From the NCBI GenBank assembly GCA_023430145.1, contig JAEZCD010000129.1:1-23580 (forward strand): DNA of 23,580 nt, in the 5' to 3' direction. A model generated the notes under the pieces. The model ran no database searches and was not told the DNA's origin. It saw nothing but the letters and a program-made list of their open reading frames with translations. How positions within the stretch are numbered: the stretch's first letter is position 1; each line of letters begins with the position of its first letter. The DNA is from Pseudomonadota bacterium (GTDB lineage Bacteria > Pseudomonadota > Alphaproteobacteria > Rhizobiales > Methylopilaceae). Both the position numbers and the translations under genes were made by a program. Shown here in pieces: positions 13,938-21,640 of this stretch.

Positions 13938-14033
13938 CGTCGTCCTCCGCGAAGGCGGAGGACCCAGCCTCCGGCGACGAAAGCCTTTTGCTGCTCAGAT
14001 AAGATGGATCCTCCGCCTTCGCGAAGGATGACG
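13938..14033. repeat. Intergenic inverted-repeat element (28-bp arms)
   Basis: The left arm, 13938-13965 (starting CGTCGTCCTCCGCGAAGGCG), and the right arm, 14006-14033 (ending CTTCGCGAAGGATGACG), are reverse complements with 3 mismatches in 28 bases, separated by 40 bases. They lie in the noncoding stretch 13803-14099 between pdhC and the deoxyribosyltransferase-like gene. Sequences of this CTCCGCGAAGGCGGAGGA type recur between genes in many alphaproteobacteria, so this is probably a dispersed palindromic element. The RNA could form a long hairpin downstream of pdhC, but I see no T-run for an intrinsic terminator. The rest of 13803-14099 holds no supported gene. Confidence 0.8.
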
Positions 14034-14099
14034 TGCGGGGAAGCCCGCGCAGAGGACGACGAGCGACGCGCTCCTTGCGACAGCAGCGCCCGTCGCGCC

Positions 14100-15455
14100 T
14101 CAAACCACCAGCGACAGCGGCTTTTCGACGATGCGCTTGAAGGTCTGCATCATCTCCGCCGATTCGACGCCGTTAAGCACGCGGTGGTCGCAGGAGAGCG
14201 TCGCCGTCATCTGCGTGACGATGGCGACCGCGTCGTCGCGCACCACCGCTCGCTTCTCGCCCGCCGCCACCGCGAGGATGGTCGAGTGCGGCGGGTTCAC
14301 GACGGCGGTGAAGCTCTTCACGCCGAACATGCCGAGATTGGAGATGGCGGTGGTGCCGCCCTCGTACTCCATCGGCTTCAGCTTCTTCTCACGCGCCCGC
14401 TTGGCGAGATCGACCATCTCGAGGGAGATCGTCTTGAGGCTCTTCTCCTCGGCGCGGCGGACGATCGGCGTGATCAGGCCGCCCGGTATGGCGACGGCGA
14501 CGCCGATATCCACGTGCTTGTGCCGGAGCATTCCGGTTTCGGTCCAGGTCGAGTTGGCCTGCGGATGCTTCACCAGCGCCAGCGCCAGCGCCTTGATGAT
14601 CATGTCGTTGACGGAGATCTTCCACTCCGGCTTGCCGTCCTTCTGCGGCGCCGAGGCGTTGAGCTCCTCGCGCAGCTTCAGGAGCGGATCGAGGTCGACA
14701 TCGACCGCGAGATAATAGTGCGGCACGACGACCTTGGACTGCTGCATGCGCCGGGCGATCGTCTTGCGCATCGAATCGTGAGGCACGACGTCGTAGGAGC
14801 CCTCTTCGTAGAAGGCGCGGATCTGGTCGTCGGACAGGCCCTGCATGGGCACGCTGGCGGGCGCGGGCGCGGGTGCCTTGGCGGCAGCCGGCTGCGGGGC
14901 AGCGACGCCCTTCGCCTGCGCCTCCTCGATGTCGCGCTTGACGATGCGGCCGTGGGGGCCGGAGCCCTTCACCGCCGACAGCTCGATGCCGGCATCCTTG
15001 GCGAGGCGTTTCGCCAGCGGCGACGCGAAGACGCGGCCGGCCGAGCCGTTGGTCTTCTCGGGGGCGGGCGCGGCGGGCTTGGCGGCAGGCGCAGGCGGAG
15101 CCGCCGGAGCGGGAGCCTCGGCCTTTTTGGCCGGCGCGGGAGCGGCCTCCTTCGCAGCCGCCTTGGGCGCCTCGGCTTTCGCGGCCGGAGCCGGCGCGGC
15201 GCCGGCCTCCTCGCCCTCGCCGAGCAGCACGGCGATCGGCTCGTTCACCGGCACGTCCTGCGTGCCCTCGGCGATGAGGATGCGGCCCAGCGTGCCCTCG
15301 TCGACCGCCTCGACCTCCATGGTCGCCTTGTCGGTCTCGATCTCGGCCAGGACGTCGCCGGAGCGGACCTGGTCGCCCTCCTTCTTCAGCCATTTGGCGA
15401 GGTTGCCCTTCTCCATGGTCGGCGACAGGGCGGGCATCAGGATGTTGGTCGGCAT
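14100..15455 (-). CDS. pdhC: Pyruvate dehydrogenase complex dihydrolipoyl acetyltransferase (E2)
   Basis: E2 moves the acetyl group from lipoamide to CoA and forms the core of the pyruvate dehydrogenase complex. The 451 residues hold one lipoyl domain (1-80, lipoyl Lys43 in EIETDKATMEVEA), an Ala/Pro-rich linker (about 84-135), a peripheral subunit-binding domain (about 141-178, FASPLAKRLAKDAGI and GPHGRIVKRDI), a second linker, and the catalytic domain (about 220-451). The active-site motif reads DHRVLNG, with His424 present but Asn428 where E2 enzymes normally have Asp (HxxxDG). It is the last pdh gene here; a Uma2-family gene ends 3 bases upstream of its start. The lpd (E3) gene that often follows is not in the window. 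Confidence 0.95.
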   Translation of the reverse strand: MPTNILMPALSPTMEKGNLAKWLKKEGDQVRSGDVLAEIETDKATMEVEAVDEGTLGRILIAEGTQDVPVNEPIAVLLGEGEEAGAAPAPAAKAEAPKAAAKEAAPAPAKKAEAPAPAAPPAPAAKPAAPAPEKTNGSAGRVFASPLAKRLAKDAGIELSAVKGSGPHGRIVKRDIEEAQAKGVAAPQPAAAKAPAPAPASVPMQGLSDDQIRAFYEEGSYDVVPHDSMRKTIARRMQQSKVVVPHYYLAVDVDLDPLLKLREELNASAPQKDGKPEWKISVNDMIIKALALALVKHPQANSTWTETGMLRHKHVDIGVAVAIPGGLITPIVRRAEEKSLKTISLEMVDLAKRAREKKLKPMEYEGGTTAISNLGMFGVKSFTAVVNPPHSTILAVAAGEKRAVVRDDAVAIVTQMTATLSCDHRVLNGVESAEMMQTFKRIVEKPLSLVV

Positions 15456-15458
15456 GGG

Positions 15459-16061
15459 TCAGCTCTCGCCGGGAAGCGTTTCGGGCGGGGACTTCGCGTC
15501 GAAGGGGAACAGATCGTCGAACGGGAAGCCGACGGCATCGAACGGTGGCACGCGGACCTCGTCGCCTGCGCCCAGCGTCGCCAGCAGCAGCCAGCTCCCG
15601 CCGGCCCGGGTGAAGGCCTCCATGAGGCGGGCCCGCGGATCGATCAGCCAGAGGTACTCGACACCGGCCTCACCATAGATGCGCCGCTTCGGCCCGCGGT
15701 CGAGCCACTCGGTCGAAGGCGAGGCGATCTCGCAGACCCAGTCGGGCCGGACTGCGATGAAGGCCGTGTCCGGCTCGTGCGGAAGCGTCTCCCGCCGCCA
15801 GCCGGCGAGATCGGGGACGATAACATCGGCGCCGAGATGGAGCTCGGGCTCAACCATGAAGATCCATCCGCCGGGACCGCCCCGGCCATGATCGAACGGG
15901 CCGGCTAGTTCATAACCGAGCCGTACATAGACGCCGGCATGGCGCGGCGCCGGCCGCGGGTGGGTCTCGAGAGCACCGTCGATGATCTCCGCCACCAGAT
16001 TCGGCGGAACAGCTTCGAGGTCGGCATAGGTGGCCGGCCGCGGCTTGGTGGCGACGGTCAT
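15459..16061 (-). CDS. Uma2 family (DUF820) putative PD-(D/E)xK endonuclease
   Basis: Uma2/DUF820 proteins have a restriction-endonuclease-like fold and are abundant in cyanobacteria and some alphaproteobacteria; their biological role is unknown. The 200 residues show the family pattern: ATYADLEAVPPNLVAEIIDG near the start, VIVPDLAGWRRE (first acidic residue), RPDWVCEIASPST (catalytic Glu), then GPKRRIYGEAGVEYLWLIDP, where a Lys follows and the YG.AGV.EYWLIDP signature is seen. The ATG at 16061 was preferred over an upstream GTG at 16094. It sits inside the pyruvate dehydrogenase operon, between the DUF5076 gene and pdhC, and stops 3 bases before pdhC, so it must be cotranscribed. That placement is unusual and suggests an insertion. 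Confidence 0.88.
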   Translation of the reverse strand: MTVATKPRPATYADLEAVPPNLVAEIIDGALETHPRPAPRHAGVYVRLGYELAGPFDHGRGGPGGWIFMVEPELHLGADVIVPDLAGWRRETLPHEPDTAFIAVRPDWVCEIASPSTEWLDRGPKRRIYGEAGVEYLWLIDPRARLMEAFTRAGGSWLLLATLGAGDEVRVPPFDAVGFPFDDLFPFDAKSPPETLPGES

Positions 16062-16115
16062 GGCGCCGATCCCAGAGCCGCGAGCAGCCCGCACGAATCC
16101 GGCGCCGCCCTCACC

Positions 16116-16409
16116 TCAGCTCACCCGTTGCGTCGTGCCGAGATCGGTCGGACGGTCGAACTCGGCGTTGAACATCTCGCGGATCGCTTCCAGCGCCCGG
16201 TCCTCGGTCGCCTTGCCTTCGCTGGCGAAGATGCGGGCGGCGTGGCGGGCGATGTCGGCGAGCATGATGCCCCACACCTCCGGCTGGTCGAAGGCCGGCC
16301 GCAGCGATACCTGCAACCCCCCATCGACGACGGCGGCGCGCAAAACCTCGACCGCGCCCGTGTCGAGCGCCGCCGGCGGCAATGCATAGGACTCGAACGG
16401 GTCGCTCAT
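16116..16409 (-). CDS. DUF5076 domain-containing protein
   Basis: A 97-residue protein matching DUF5076: YALPPAALDTGAVEVLRAAV, VDGGLQVSLRPAFDQPEVWG, IMLADIARHAARIFASEG and a C-terminal DRPTDLGTTQ. In Hyphomicrobiales this small cytosolic protein is commonly encoded beside pdhB, and its function is unknown. Here it lies 38 bases after pdhB on the same strand and upstream of the Uma2-family gene. The start ATG (MSDPFESY) matches the family N-terminus. The persistent operon position hints at a role linked to the pyruvate dehydrogenase complex, but that is inference from context only. Confidence 0.85.
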   Translation of the reverse strand: MSDPFESYALPPAALDTGAVEVLRAAVVDGGLQVSLRPAFDQPEVWGIMLADIARHAARIFASEGKATEDRALEAIREMFNAEFDRPTDLGTTQRVS

Positions 16410-16447
16410 GGGATCTCCGTCGGGTGCCGCGCCCCCTCGCGCGGATC

Positions 16448-17881
16448 TCAACGGTAGCTTGCTTCGCGCGCCGCGGCGACTACCTCCGCCACCGAAGGCA
16501 GCGCGAGCTTCTCGAGATTGGCCGCATAGGGCATCGGCACGTCCTTGCCGAAGATGCGCTTGACCGGCGCGTCGAGCCAGTCGAACGCCGCCTCCATGAT
16601 GCGCGCGGCGATCTCGGCGCCGACGCCGGACTGGCCCCAGCCCTCCTCCACCGTGACGCAGCGGCCGGTCTTCTTCACCGATTCGATCACGGTCTCGATG
16701 TCCATCGGGCGGATGGTGCGTAGGTCGATGACCTCGGCCTGGATGCCGTCGGCGGCGAGCTGCTCGGCCGCCTTCAGGGCATAGGTCATGCCGATCGACC
16801 AGGCGACGATGGTGACGTCGTCGCCCGCGCGGGCGATTCGCGCCTTGCCGATCGGCAGCACGAAGTCCTCGATCTCCGGCACATCGGAGGACTGGCCGTA
16901 GAGAATCTCGTTCTCGAGGAAGACGATCGGGTTCGGATCGCGGATCGCAGCCTTCAGGAGGCCCTTGAAGTCGGCCGCGGTGAACGGGGCGATCACCTTC
17001 AGCCCGGGGATGTGGCTGTACCAGGCCGTATAGTCCTGGCTGTGCTGGGCGGCGACGCGGGCGGCGGCGCCGTTGGGCCCGCGAAAGACGATCGAGGTCT
17101 GCATCTGGCCGCCCGACATGTAGTGCGTCTTGGCGGCGGAGTTGATGATCTGGTCCATCGCCTGCATGGCGAAGTTCCAGGTCATGAACTCGACGATCGG
17201 CTTCAGCCCGGCGAGCGCGGCGCCGATGCCGACGCCGGCGAAACCGTGCTCGGTGATCGGCGTGTCGACGACGCGCCGCGGCCCGAACTCGTCGAGCAGG
17301 CCCTGCGTCACCTTGTATGCGCCCTGATACTCGCCGACCTCCTCGCCCATGATGAAGACGTCCGGGTCGCGGCGCATCTCCTCGGCCATGGCGTCGCGCA
17401 GCGCCTCGCGGACCGTGAGCTTCACCATCGGCGTGCCGGCCGGCACCTCGGGCTCGATCTCGAGCTTGGGCTTCGGCGGGCTGGCGACGGCGGACGGGGC
17501 CGGCGAGGCCGGCATTTCGGTGGCGGAAGCCGGCGGCGCCGACTGCTCGGCCTTCGCTTCCGCGGCGACGCCGTTGCCCGGCGCCGGCTTGGCGGCGGCC
17601 GGATGGGCTTCGTCGTCGTCCTCGCCCGGCTCGTCCTCGCCCTCGCCGAGAATCAGCGCGATCGGCGTGTTGACGGCGACGTCCTCGGTGCCCTCCGGCA
17701 CGAGGATGCGGCCGAGCACACCCTCGTCGACGGCCTCGACCTCCATCGTCGCCTTGTCGGTCTCGATCTCGGCGATGACGTCGCCCGCCCTGACGCTGTC
17801 GCCTTCCTTCTTCGCCCATTTGGCGAGCTTGCCGGCTTCCATCGTCGGCGACAGCGCCGGCATCAGCACTTGAATCGGCAT
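16448..17881 (-). CDS. pdhB: Pyruvate dehydrogenase E1 component subunit beta with lipoyl domain
   Basis: E1 decarboxylates pyruvate with thiamine diphosphate; the beta subunit supplies part of the cofactor site and the E2 contact. The 477 residues begin with a lipoyl domain (1-80, Lys43 in EIETDKATMEVEA) very like that of pdhC, then an acidic/Ala-Pro linker (about 82-148), then the E1-beta body: VREALRDAMAEEMRRDPDVF, IMGEEVGEYQGAYKVTQGLL (active-site Glu), PITEHGFAGVGIGAALAGLK, and the transketolase C-terminal domain. The fused lipoyl domain is typical of rhizobial PdhB. It is 76 bases downstream of pdhA and 38 bases upstream of the DUF5076 gene. Confidence 0.96.
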   Translation of the reverse strand: MPIQVLMPALSPTMEAGKLAKWAKKEGDSVRAGDVIAEIETDKATMEVEAVDEGVLGRILVPEGTEDVAVNTPIALILGEGEDEPGEDDDEAHPAAAKPAPGNGVAAEAKAEQSAPPASATEMPASPAPSAVASPPKPKLEIEPEVPAGTPMVKLTVREALRDAMAEEMRRDPDVFIMGEEVGEYQGAYKVTQGLLDEFGPRRVVDTPITEHGFAGVGIGAALAGLKPIVEFMTWNFAMQAMDQIINSAAKTHYMSGGQMQTSIVFRGPNGAAARVAAQHSQDYTAWYSHIPGLKVIAPFTAADFKGLLKAAIRDPNPIVFLENEILYGQSSDVPEIEDFVLPIGKARIARAGDDVTIVAWSIGMTYALKAAEQLAADGIQAEVIDLRTIRPMDIETVIESVKKTGRCVTVEEGWGQSGVGAEIAARIMEAAFDWLDAPVKRIFGKDVPMPYAANLEKLALPSVAEVVAAAREASYR

Positions 17882-17957
17882 GGGCCAGCTTTCCTCAGCG
17901 CATCAAGCGCTTACCCGAATGTGTTCAAGAAATGCGTGAGAGGCGCGAGCGGACCGC

Positions 17958-18989
17958 TCAGCGCAGGACGTCGGTCCAGAGCTCGGAGGGATCGGGCTCG
18001 GGATCGTTGCTCGCGAACTCGGTCGCCGCGTTGATCGTCTCGCGAATGTCGCGATCGATCGACCGCAGCTCGTCCTCTCCGGCCCAGCCATTGGCGAGCA
18101 GCCGGCGGCGGACGAGCTCGATCGGGTCCTGCTCGTCGCGCATCTTCTGGACTTCGTCCTTCGACCGGTACTTCGCCGGGTCGGACATCGAGTGCCCACG
18201 ATATCGATAGGTGAGCATCTCGAGGATGTAGGGGCCCTTTCCGCTGCGGGCGTGCTCGACCGCCTTGAGGCCGGCCGCATACACGGCGCGGACGTCCATG
18301 CCGTCCACCTGCTCGCCCGGGATGTCGAAGCTGGCGCCGCGCTGGGACAGGTTCACGGTCGCGGAGGCACGCTGCAGCGAGGTGCCCATGGCGTATTTGT
18401 TGTTCTCGATGATGTAGACGACGGGCAGCTTCCAGAGCTTCGCCATGTTGAAGCTCTCGTAGACCTGGCCCTGGTTGGCCGCGCCGTCACCGAAATAGGT
18501 GAGGCAGACGGCGCCGTTGTCCTTGTAGCGGTCGGCGAAGGCGAGGCCGGTGCCGAGCGACACCTGCGCGCCGACGATGCCGTGGCCGCCGAAGAACTGC
18601 TTCTCCACGCTGAACATGTGCATGGAGCCGCCCTTGCCGCGCGAATAGCCGCCCCGGCGCCCGGTCAGCTCGGCCATGACGCCTTTCGGATCCATGCCGC
18701 AGGCCAGCATGTGGCCGTGGTCGCGATAGCCGGTGATCACCTGGTCGCCCGGTTTTATCGCCATCTGCATGCCGACGACGACCGCTTCCTGGCCGATATA
18801 GAGGTGGCAGAAGCCGCCGATGAGGCCCATTCCGTAGAGTTGGCCCGCCTTCTCCTCGAAGCGCCGAATCAGAAGCATCTCGCGCAGGGCGCGGAGCTCG
18901 TCCTCGCGGGCGAATACCTCGCCCTCGGATTCTCGGGCCTCGTCGGCCCGGGCTGCAGTCGTCGGGAGTTTGGCGACCGATACGGCCAT
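17958..18989 (-). CDS. pdhA: Pyruvate dehydrogenase E1 component subunit alpha
   Basis: The alpha subunit binds thiamine diphosphate and carries out pyruvate decarboxylation with PdhB. The 343-residue protein shows FCHLYIGQEAVVVGM (about 60-74), GYRDHGHMLACGMDP, the ThDP motif beginning TYFGDGAANQGQVYESFN (GDG at 167-169) and closing at IIENN (Asn196-Asn197), and the loop YRYRGHSMSDPAKYRSKDE. The ATG follows an AAGGAG ribosome site by 5 bases. Upstream at 19031-19059 is a candidate housekeeping promoter and at 19088-19104 a small palindrome. It is the first gene of the pdhA-pdhB-DUF5076-Uma2-pdhC unit; ftsB lies upstream on the same strand. Confidence 0.96.
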   Translation of the reverse strand: MAVSVAKLPTTAARADEARESEGEVFAREDELRALREMLLIRRFEEKAGQLYGMGLIGGFCHLYIGQEAVVVGMQMAIKPGDQVITGYRDHGHMLACGMDPKGVMAELTGRRGGYSRGKGGSMHMFSVEKQFFGGHGIVGAQVSLGTGLAFADRYKDNGAVCLTYFGDGAANQGQVYESFNMAKLWKLPVVYIIENNKYAMGTSLQRASATVNLSQRGASFDIPGEQVDGMDVRAVYAAGLKAVEHARSGKGPYILEMLTYRYRGHSMSDPAKYRSKDEVQKMRDEQDPIELVRRRLLANGWAGEDELRSIDRDIRETINAATEFASNDPEPDPSELWTDVLR

Positions 18990-19030
18990 GGTCTCTCCTT
19001 GCGCATCCTCGCAGCTTCTCTTTTGAAAAA

Positions 19031-19059
19031 AGGTAGCGCGGAGGGCGTGGGAGGTCGAG
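19031..19059 (-). promoter_or_regulatory. Candidate housekeeping promoter of the pdh operon
   Basis: On the minus strand CTCGAC-N17-CTACCT compares with the alphaproteobacterial sigma-70 consensus CTTGAC-N17-CTATAT (5 of 6 and 4 of 6). Transcription would start near 19024, giving a leader of about 35 bases before the pdhA ATG. The spacing is exact, but one such match by eye is moderate evidence only. Confidence 0.45.
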
Positions 19060-19087
19060 TGGCGGGCGACGCAGACCTGCCCTGCAA

Positions 19088-19104
19088 CTTTCGCTGTACG
19101 AAAG
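19088..19104. promoter_or_regulatory. Palindromic site upstream of pdhA
   Basis: CTTTCG-ctgta-CGAAAG is a perfect 6-bp inverted repeat with a 5-base centre. It lies about 65-80 bases upstream of the predicted pdhA transcription start, a place used by activators. It could equally be a weak hairpin behind ftsB, which ends about 50 bases further upstream at 19155. Confidence 0.35.
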
Positions 19105-19154
19105 CGTGAAGAAATCTGGGCGCAGATGTGACGAAGCCGTCCGCCCCCAGAATT

Positions 19155-19466
19155 TCAGGGGAGCAGGAGGACGCGGTCGCGGGGGTTGAGCCAGCCGAGC
19201 CGGCCCCGCGCCTCCTCCTCGAGGAGGTCCGGATCGAGCGCCTTGGAGCCGAGCAGCTCGGCCCGGTGCTCGAGCGACCGCCGCTCGAGACGCATCCGGT
19301 CGAGCACCAGCGTCAGCGCGGCGCTCTCGGCCTCGAAGGTGCGATTGGCCTTGATCCCGTGCGCGCCGTTGAAGGCGTGATGGCCGAAATAGGCCACCGC
19401 TGCCGCCGTCACCAGCCACAGCCCGAGATGACCCAAGATCGACCGCGAGCGCGAATGCACGACCAT
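19155..19466 (-). CDS. ftsB: FtsB/DivIC family septum formation protein
   Basis: FtsB is a single-pass membrane protein of the divisome that pairs with FtsL and FtsQ and helps activate septal peptidoglycan synthesis. The 103 residues have a short basic N-terminus, one membrane segment (about 9-31, ILGHLGLWLVTAAAVAYFGH), a coiled coil (about 38-75, FEAESAALTLVLDRMRLERR) and the C-terminal family signature DPDLLEEEARGRLGWLNPRD. The ATG at 19466 was chosen over an in-frame start at 19496 because it leaves the usual short cytoplasmic tail. A position next to eno and pdhA is common in Hyphomicrobiales; here an antiporter gene separates it from eno. Confidence 0.9.
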   Translation of the reverse strand: MVVHSRSRSILGHLGLWLVTAAAVAYFGHHAFNGAHGIKANRTFEAESAALTLVLDRMRLERRSLEHRAELLGSKALDPDLLEEEARGRLGWLNPRDRVLLLP

Positions 19467-19607
19467 GCGCCGACCCTGCCCCGCTACGGTTACCACGGGG
19501 TTAAGGGTGGGGCTGGGACGGCTTCATTCTCATCGGCGGCAGGCCGTCCACGCTCTTTCTGCCGCTGGCGACGGCACGAGGGCTGATCGGCTGTGACGTC
19601 TGAGTTC

Positions 19608-21413
19608 CTAAGGCGCCGCACCTTCCTTCCGCGCGCCTCGCCCCAACAGTCTCCGAAGCGGTCGCCGCACCTTCTCCCGCCACGACCGCACCGGCGGGTC
19701 CTCGAGGCGCAGTCCGACGCGTGCCACGCGGTCGTCGGCGAGCGCGCGGACGATCAGCGTCGCCGGGCCGAGCCTGAGCCGGTCGCCGATCGTCGGGGCG
19801 TCCTCGTAGCGGACGGCGATCGCCTCGGCGATGGTCCGCTCCCGGTCCGCCTCGTCGTCGATCTCGAGCCCGTACATGTCGGCGACGAGGCCGAGCGGCA
19901 CGTCGGCGCGCAGCGGGAACTCGCTTGGCAGCGCCCGCAGCGGCGTCTCCTCGTCGGGCACGAACAGGGCGTCGAGCTCGGCGACGCGAAGCGGCGGCGC
20001 CAGATAATAGGGATGATCGCCGGGCTTCAGCCGGCCGGCTTCGCGCGGGTCGAGCACGATGTCGTCGCGGATGACGAACATGGGCCGGGCCCAGCGCGGC
20101 ACCCCGCCATGCTCGAGCAGGGGGCTGTCGGCGGTGAGATGATAGCCGACGAGCTCGTGTGCGAGCTGGCCCGGCAGATCGATCTCCACCCGGTGGACCT
20201 GTCGCATCGTCCGCGGCAGGGCGACGCCGAGCGCCTTGGCGAGCGGCGTCAGCGTCCAGCCCTGCAGCAGCAGCGAGACGAGCACTACGACGAAGGCGAC
20301 GTTGAAATAGATGTCGGCATTTGGGATCTGGGCGAGCGTCGGAATGGCGGCGAGGAAGATCGAGACCGCGCCGCGCAGGCCGACCCAGCTCACGAACGCG
20401 ATCTCGCGCGGGGGAAAGCGGAACGGCGCGAGACACAGGACGACCGCGACCGGCCGCGCCAGGAACATCAGGACGAAGGAGACGGCGAGCGCCGGCAAGA
20501 TGACCGGAACGAGCTTGCTCGGCGTCACGAGAAGGCCGAGCACGAAGAACATGACGATCTGGCACAGCCAGGTGGCGGTATCGTGGAAGGCGACGATCTC
20601 GGCGATGGCGCGGACCCGCCGGTTGCCGACGAAGAGGCCGGCGAGATAGACGGCGAGGAAGCCCGAGCCCTCCAGGAGGCCGGCGAGCGCGAACACGGCG
20701 ATCGCCGAGGAGACAACGAACAGCGGATGCAGGCCGGCCGGCAGCTCGAGCCGGTTCAGCAGCGCCGCAACGACGAAACCGCCCCCCAGTCCGACGATGG
20801 TGCCGACGACGATCTCGGCGATGAACAGCAGCAGCACCTGCTCTAGCGGTCCCGTGACGTCGAGCTGCGTCACCGGAACGAGGCCGACGAAGGCGAGCGT
20901 CAGGAAGACCGCGAACGGATCGTTGATGCCGGATTCGATCTCGAGCGTCGCACCCACCCGGCGCGGCAGCTGAAGGCCGCCCGCCCGCATCAGGAAGAAC
21001 ACCGCCGCCGCGTCCGTCGAGGCGATCACCGAGCCGACGAGCAGGCCCTCGATCCAGGAGATGCCGAGGGCGACGGCCGCGACGAGGCCGCTGATGACGG
21101 CCGTGATGAGCACGCCCGCGGTCGCGAGCGCGATCGATGGCGCGAACGCCACCCGCAGGCTCGACAGGCGCGTGCGCAGGCCGCCGTCGAACAGGATGAC
21201 GGCGAGCGCCAGCGAGCCGACGAGGTAGGTCACCCAGTAGTCGTTGAACGGAATGCCGACGATGCCGTCCTCGCCGGCGAGCATGCCGATGAGGAGGAAG
21301 ACGAGCAGCAGCGGCGCGCCGAAACGCTGCGCGACGAGGCTCGACAGGATGCCGAGAAGCGCCAGCGCGCTGCCGAACAGAAGGACCGCGTTTACGGCGT
21401 CGACCGAACCCAT
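19608..21413 (-). CDS. Potassium/proton antiporter (CvrA/NhaP2 type)
   Basis: CPA1-type antiporters of this class exchange cytoplasmic K+ or Na+ for protons. The 601 residues begin with about 12-13 membrane segments (to about residue 400). They include SLALAVILFDGGLRTRLSSL (about 67-86), GSVIASTDAAAVFFLMRAGG (about 127-146) and TLEIESGINDPFAVFLT (about 156-172), which contain the acidic ion-binding residues. A cytosolic C-terminal part follows, with a TrkA-C-like regulatory region (about 405-520) and a CorC/HlyC-like end (LGPATLIVRALADDRVARVG). The ATG has an AGAGGA site just upstream. It lies between eno and ftsB on the same strand, a position usually without such a gene in relatives, as far as I recall. 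The ion specificity is a family inference. Confidence 0.9.
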   Translation of the reverse strand: MGSVDAVNAVLLFGSALALLGILSSLVAQRFGAPLLLVFLLIGMLAGEDGIVGIPFNDYWVTYLVGSLALAVILFDGGLRTRLSSLRVAFAPSIALATAGVLITAVISGLVAAVALGISWIEGLLVGSVIASTDAAAVFFLMRAGGLQLPRRVGATLEIESGINDPFAVFLTLAFVGLVPVTQLDVTGPLEQVLLLFIAEIVVGTIVGLGGGFVVAALLNRLELPAGLHPLFVVSSAIAVFALAGLLEGSGFLAVYLAGLFVGNRRVRAIAEIVAFHDTATWLCQIVMFFVLGLLVTPSKLVPVILPALAVSFVLMFLARPVAVVLCLAPFRFPPREIAFVSWVGLRGAVSIFLAAIPTLAQIPNADIYFNVAFVVVLVSLLLQGWTLTPLAKALGVALPRTMRQVHRVEIDLPGQLAHELVGYHLTADSPLLEHGGVPRWARPMFVIRDDIVLDPREAGRLKPGDHPYYLAPPLRVAELDALFVPDEETPLRALPSEFPLRADVPLGLVADMYGLEIDDEADRERTIAEAIAVRYEDAPTIGDRLRLGPATLIVRALADDRVARVGLRLEDPPVRSWREKVRRPLRRLLGRGARKEGAAP

Positions 21414-21511
21414 TGTCCTCTTTCACAGCCCGCCGTCATCGCGCGTTGGGCATCAACCTTGGTCCGATCCGGGAGCACGAAACCTCGCGGAGGGCCCTAT
21501 CCTATCTCCTC

Positions 21512-21592
21512 CTCATTGCCGGGCTTGTCCGGGCAATCCAGTCTTTAAGGCCGAAGAGAAGGCTGGATTGCCGGGACAAGCCCAGCAATGAG
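21512..21592. repeat. Intergenic inverted-repeat element (30-bp arms)
   Basis: The left arm, 21512-21541 (starting CTCATTGCCGGGCTTGTCCG), and the right arm, 21563-21592 (starting CTGGATTGCCGGGACAAGCC), are reverse complements with 2 mismatches in 30 bases around a 21-base centre. They lie between eno and the antiporter gene, both on the minus strand. The CATTGCCGGGCTTGTCCCGGCAAT type is a familiar dispersed intergenic palindrome in Hyphomicrobiales. The transcript could fold into a long hairpin after eno that stabilises the mRNA or reduces read-through. It is a different family from the element at 13938. Confidence 0.85.
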
Positions 21593-21640
21593 GGAGGGGA
21601 TCCGTCGCGAGGCGACTCAAGGCGGCGGGTGTCGGCGGCG

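Noticed and set aside
13221..15908. 895-residue plus-strand ORF, and similar long ORFs opposite the pdh genes, eno, the antiporter and glnA
   Set aside because: Rich in Arg, Gly, Asp, Leu and His with no family motif; antisense to clearly assigned genes.
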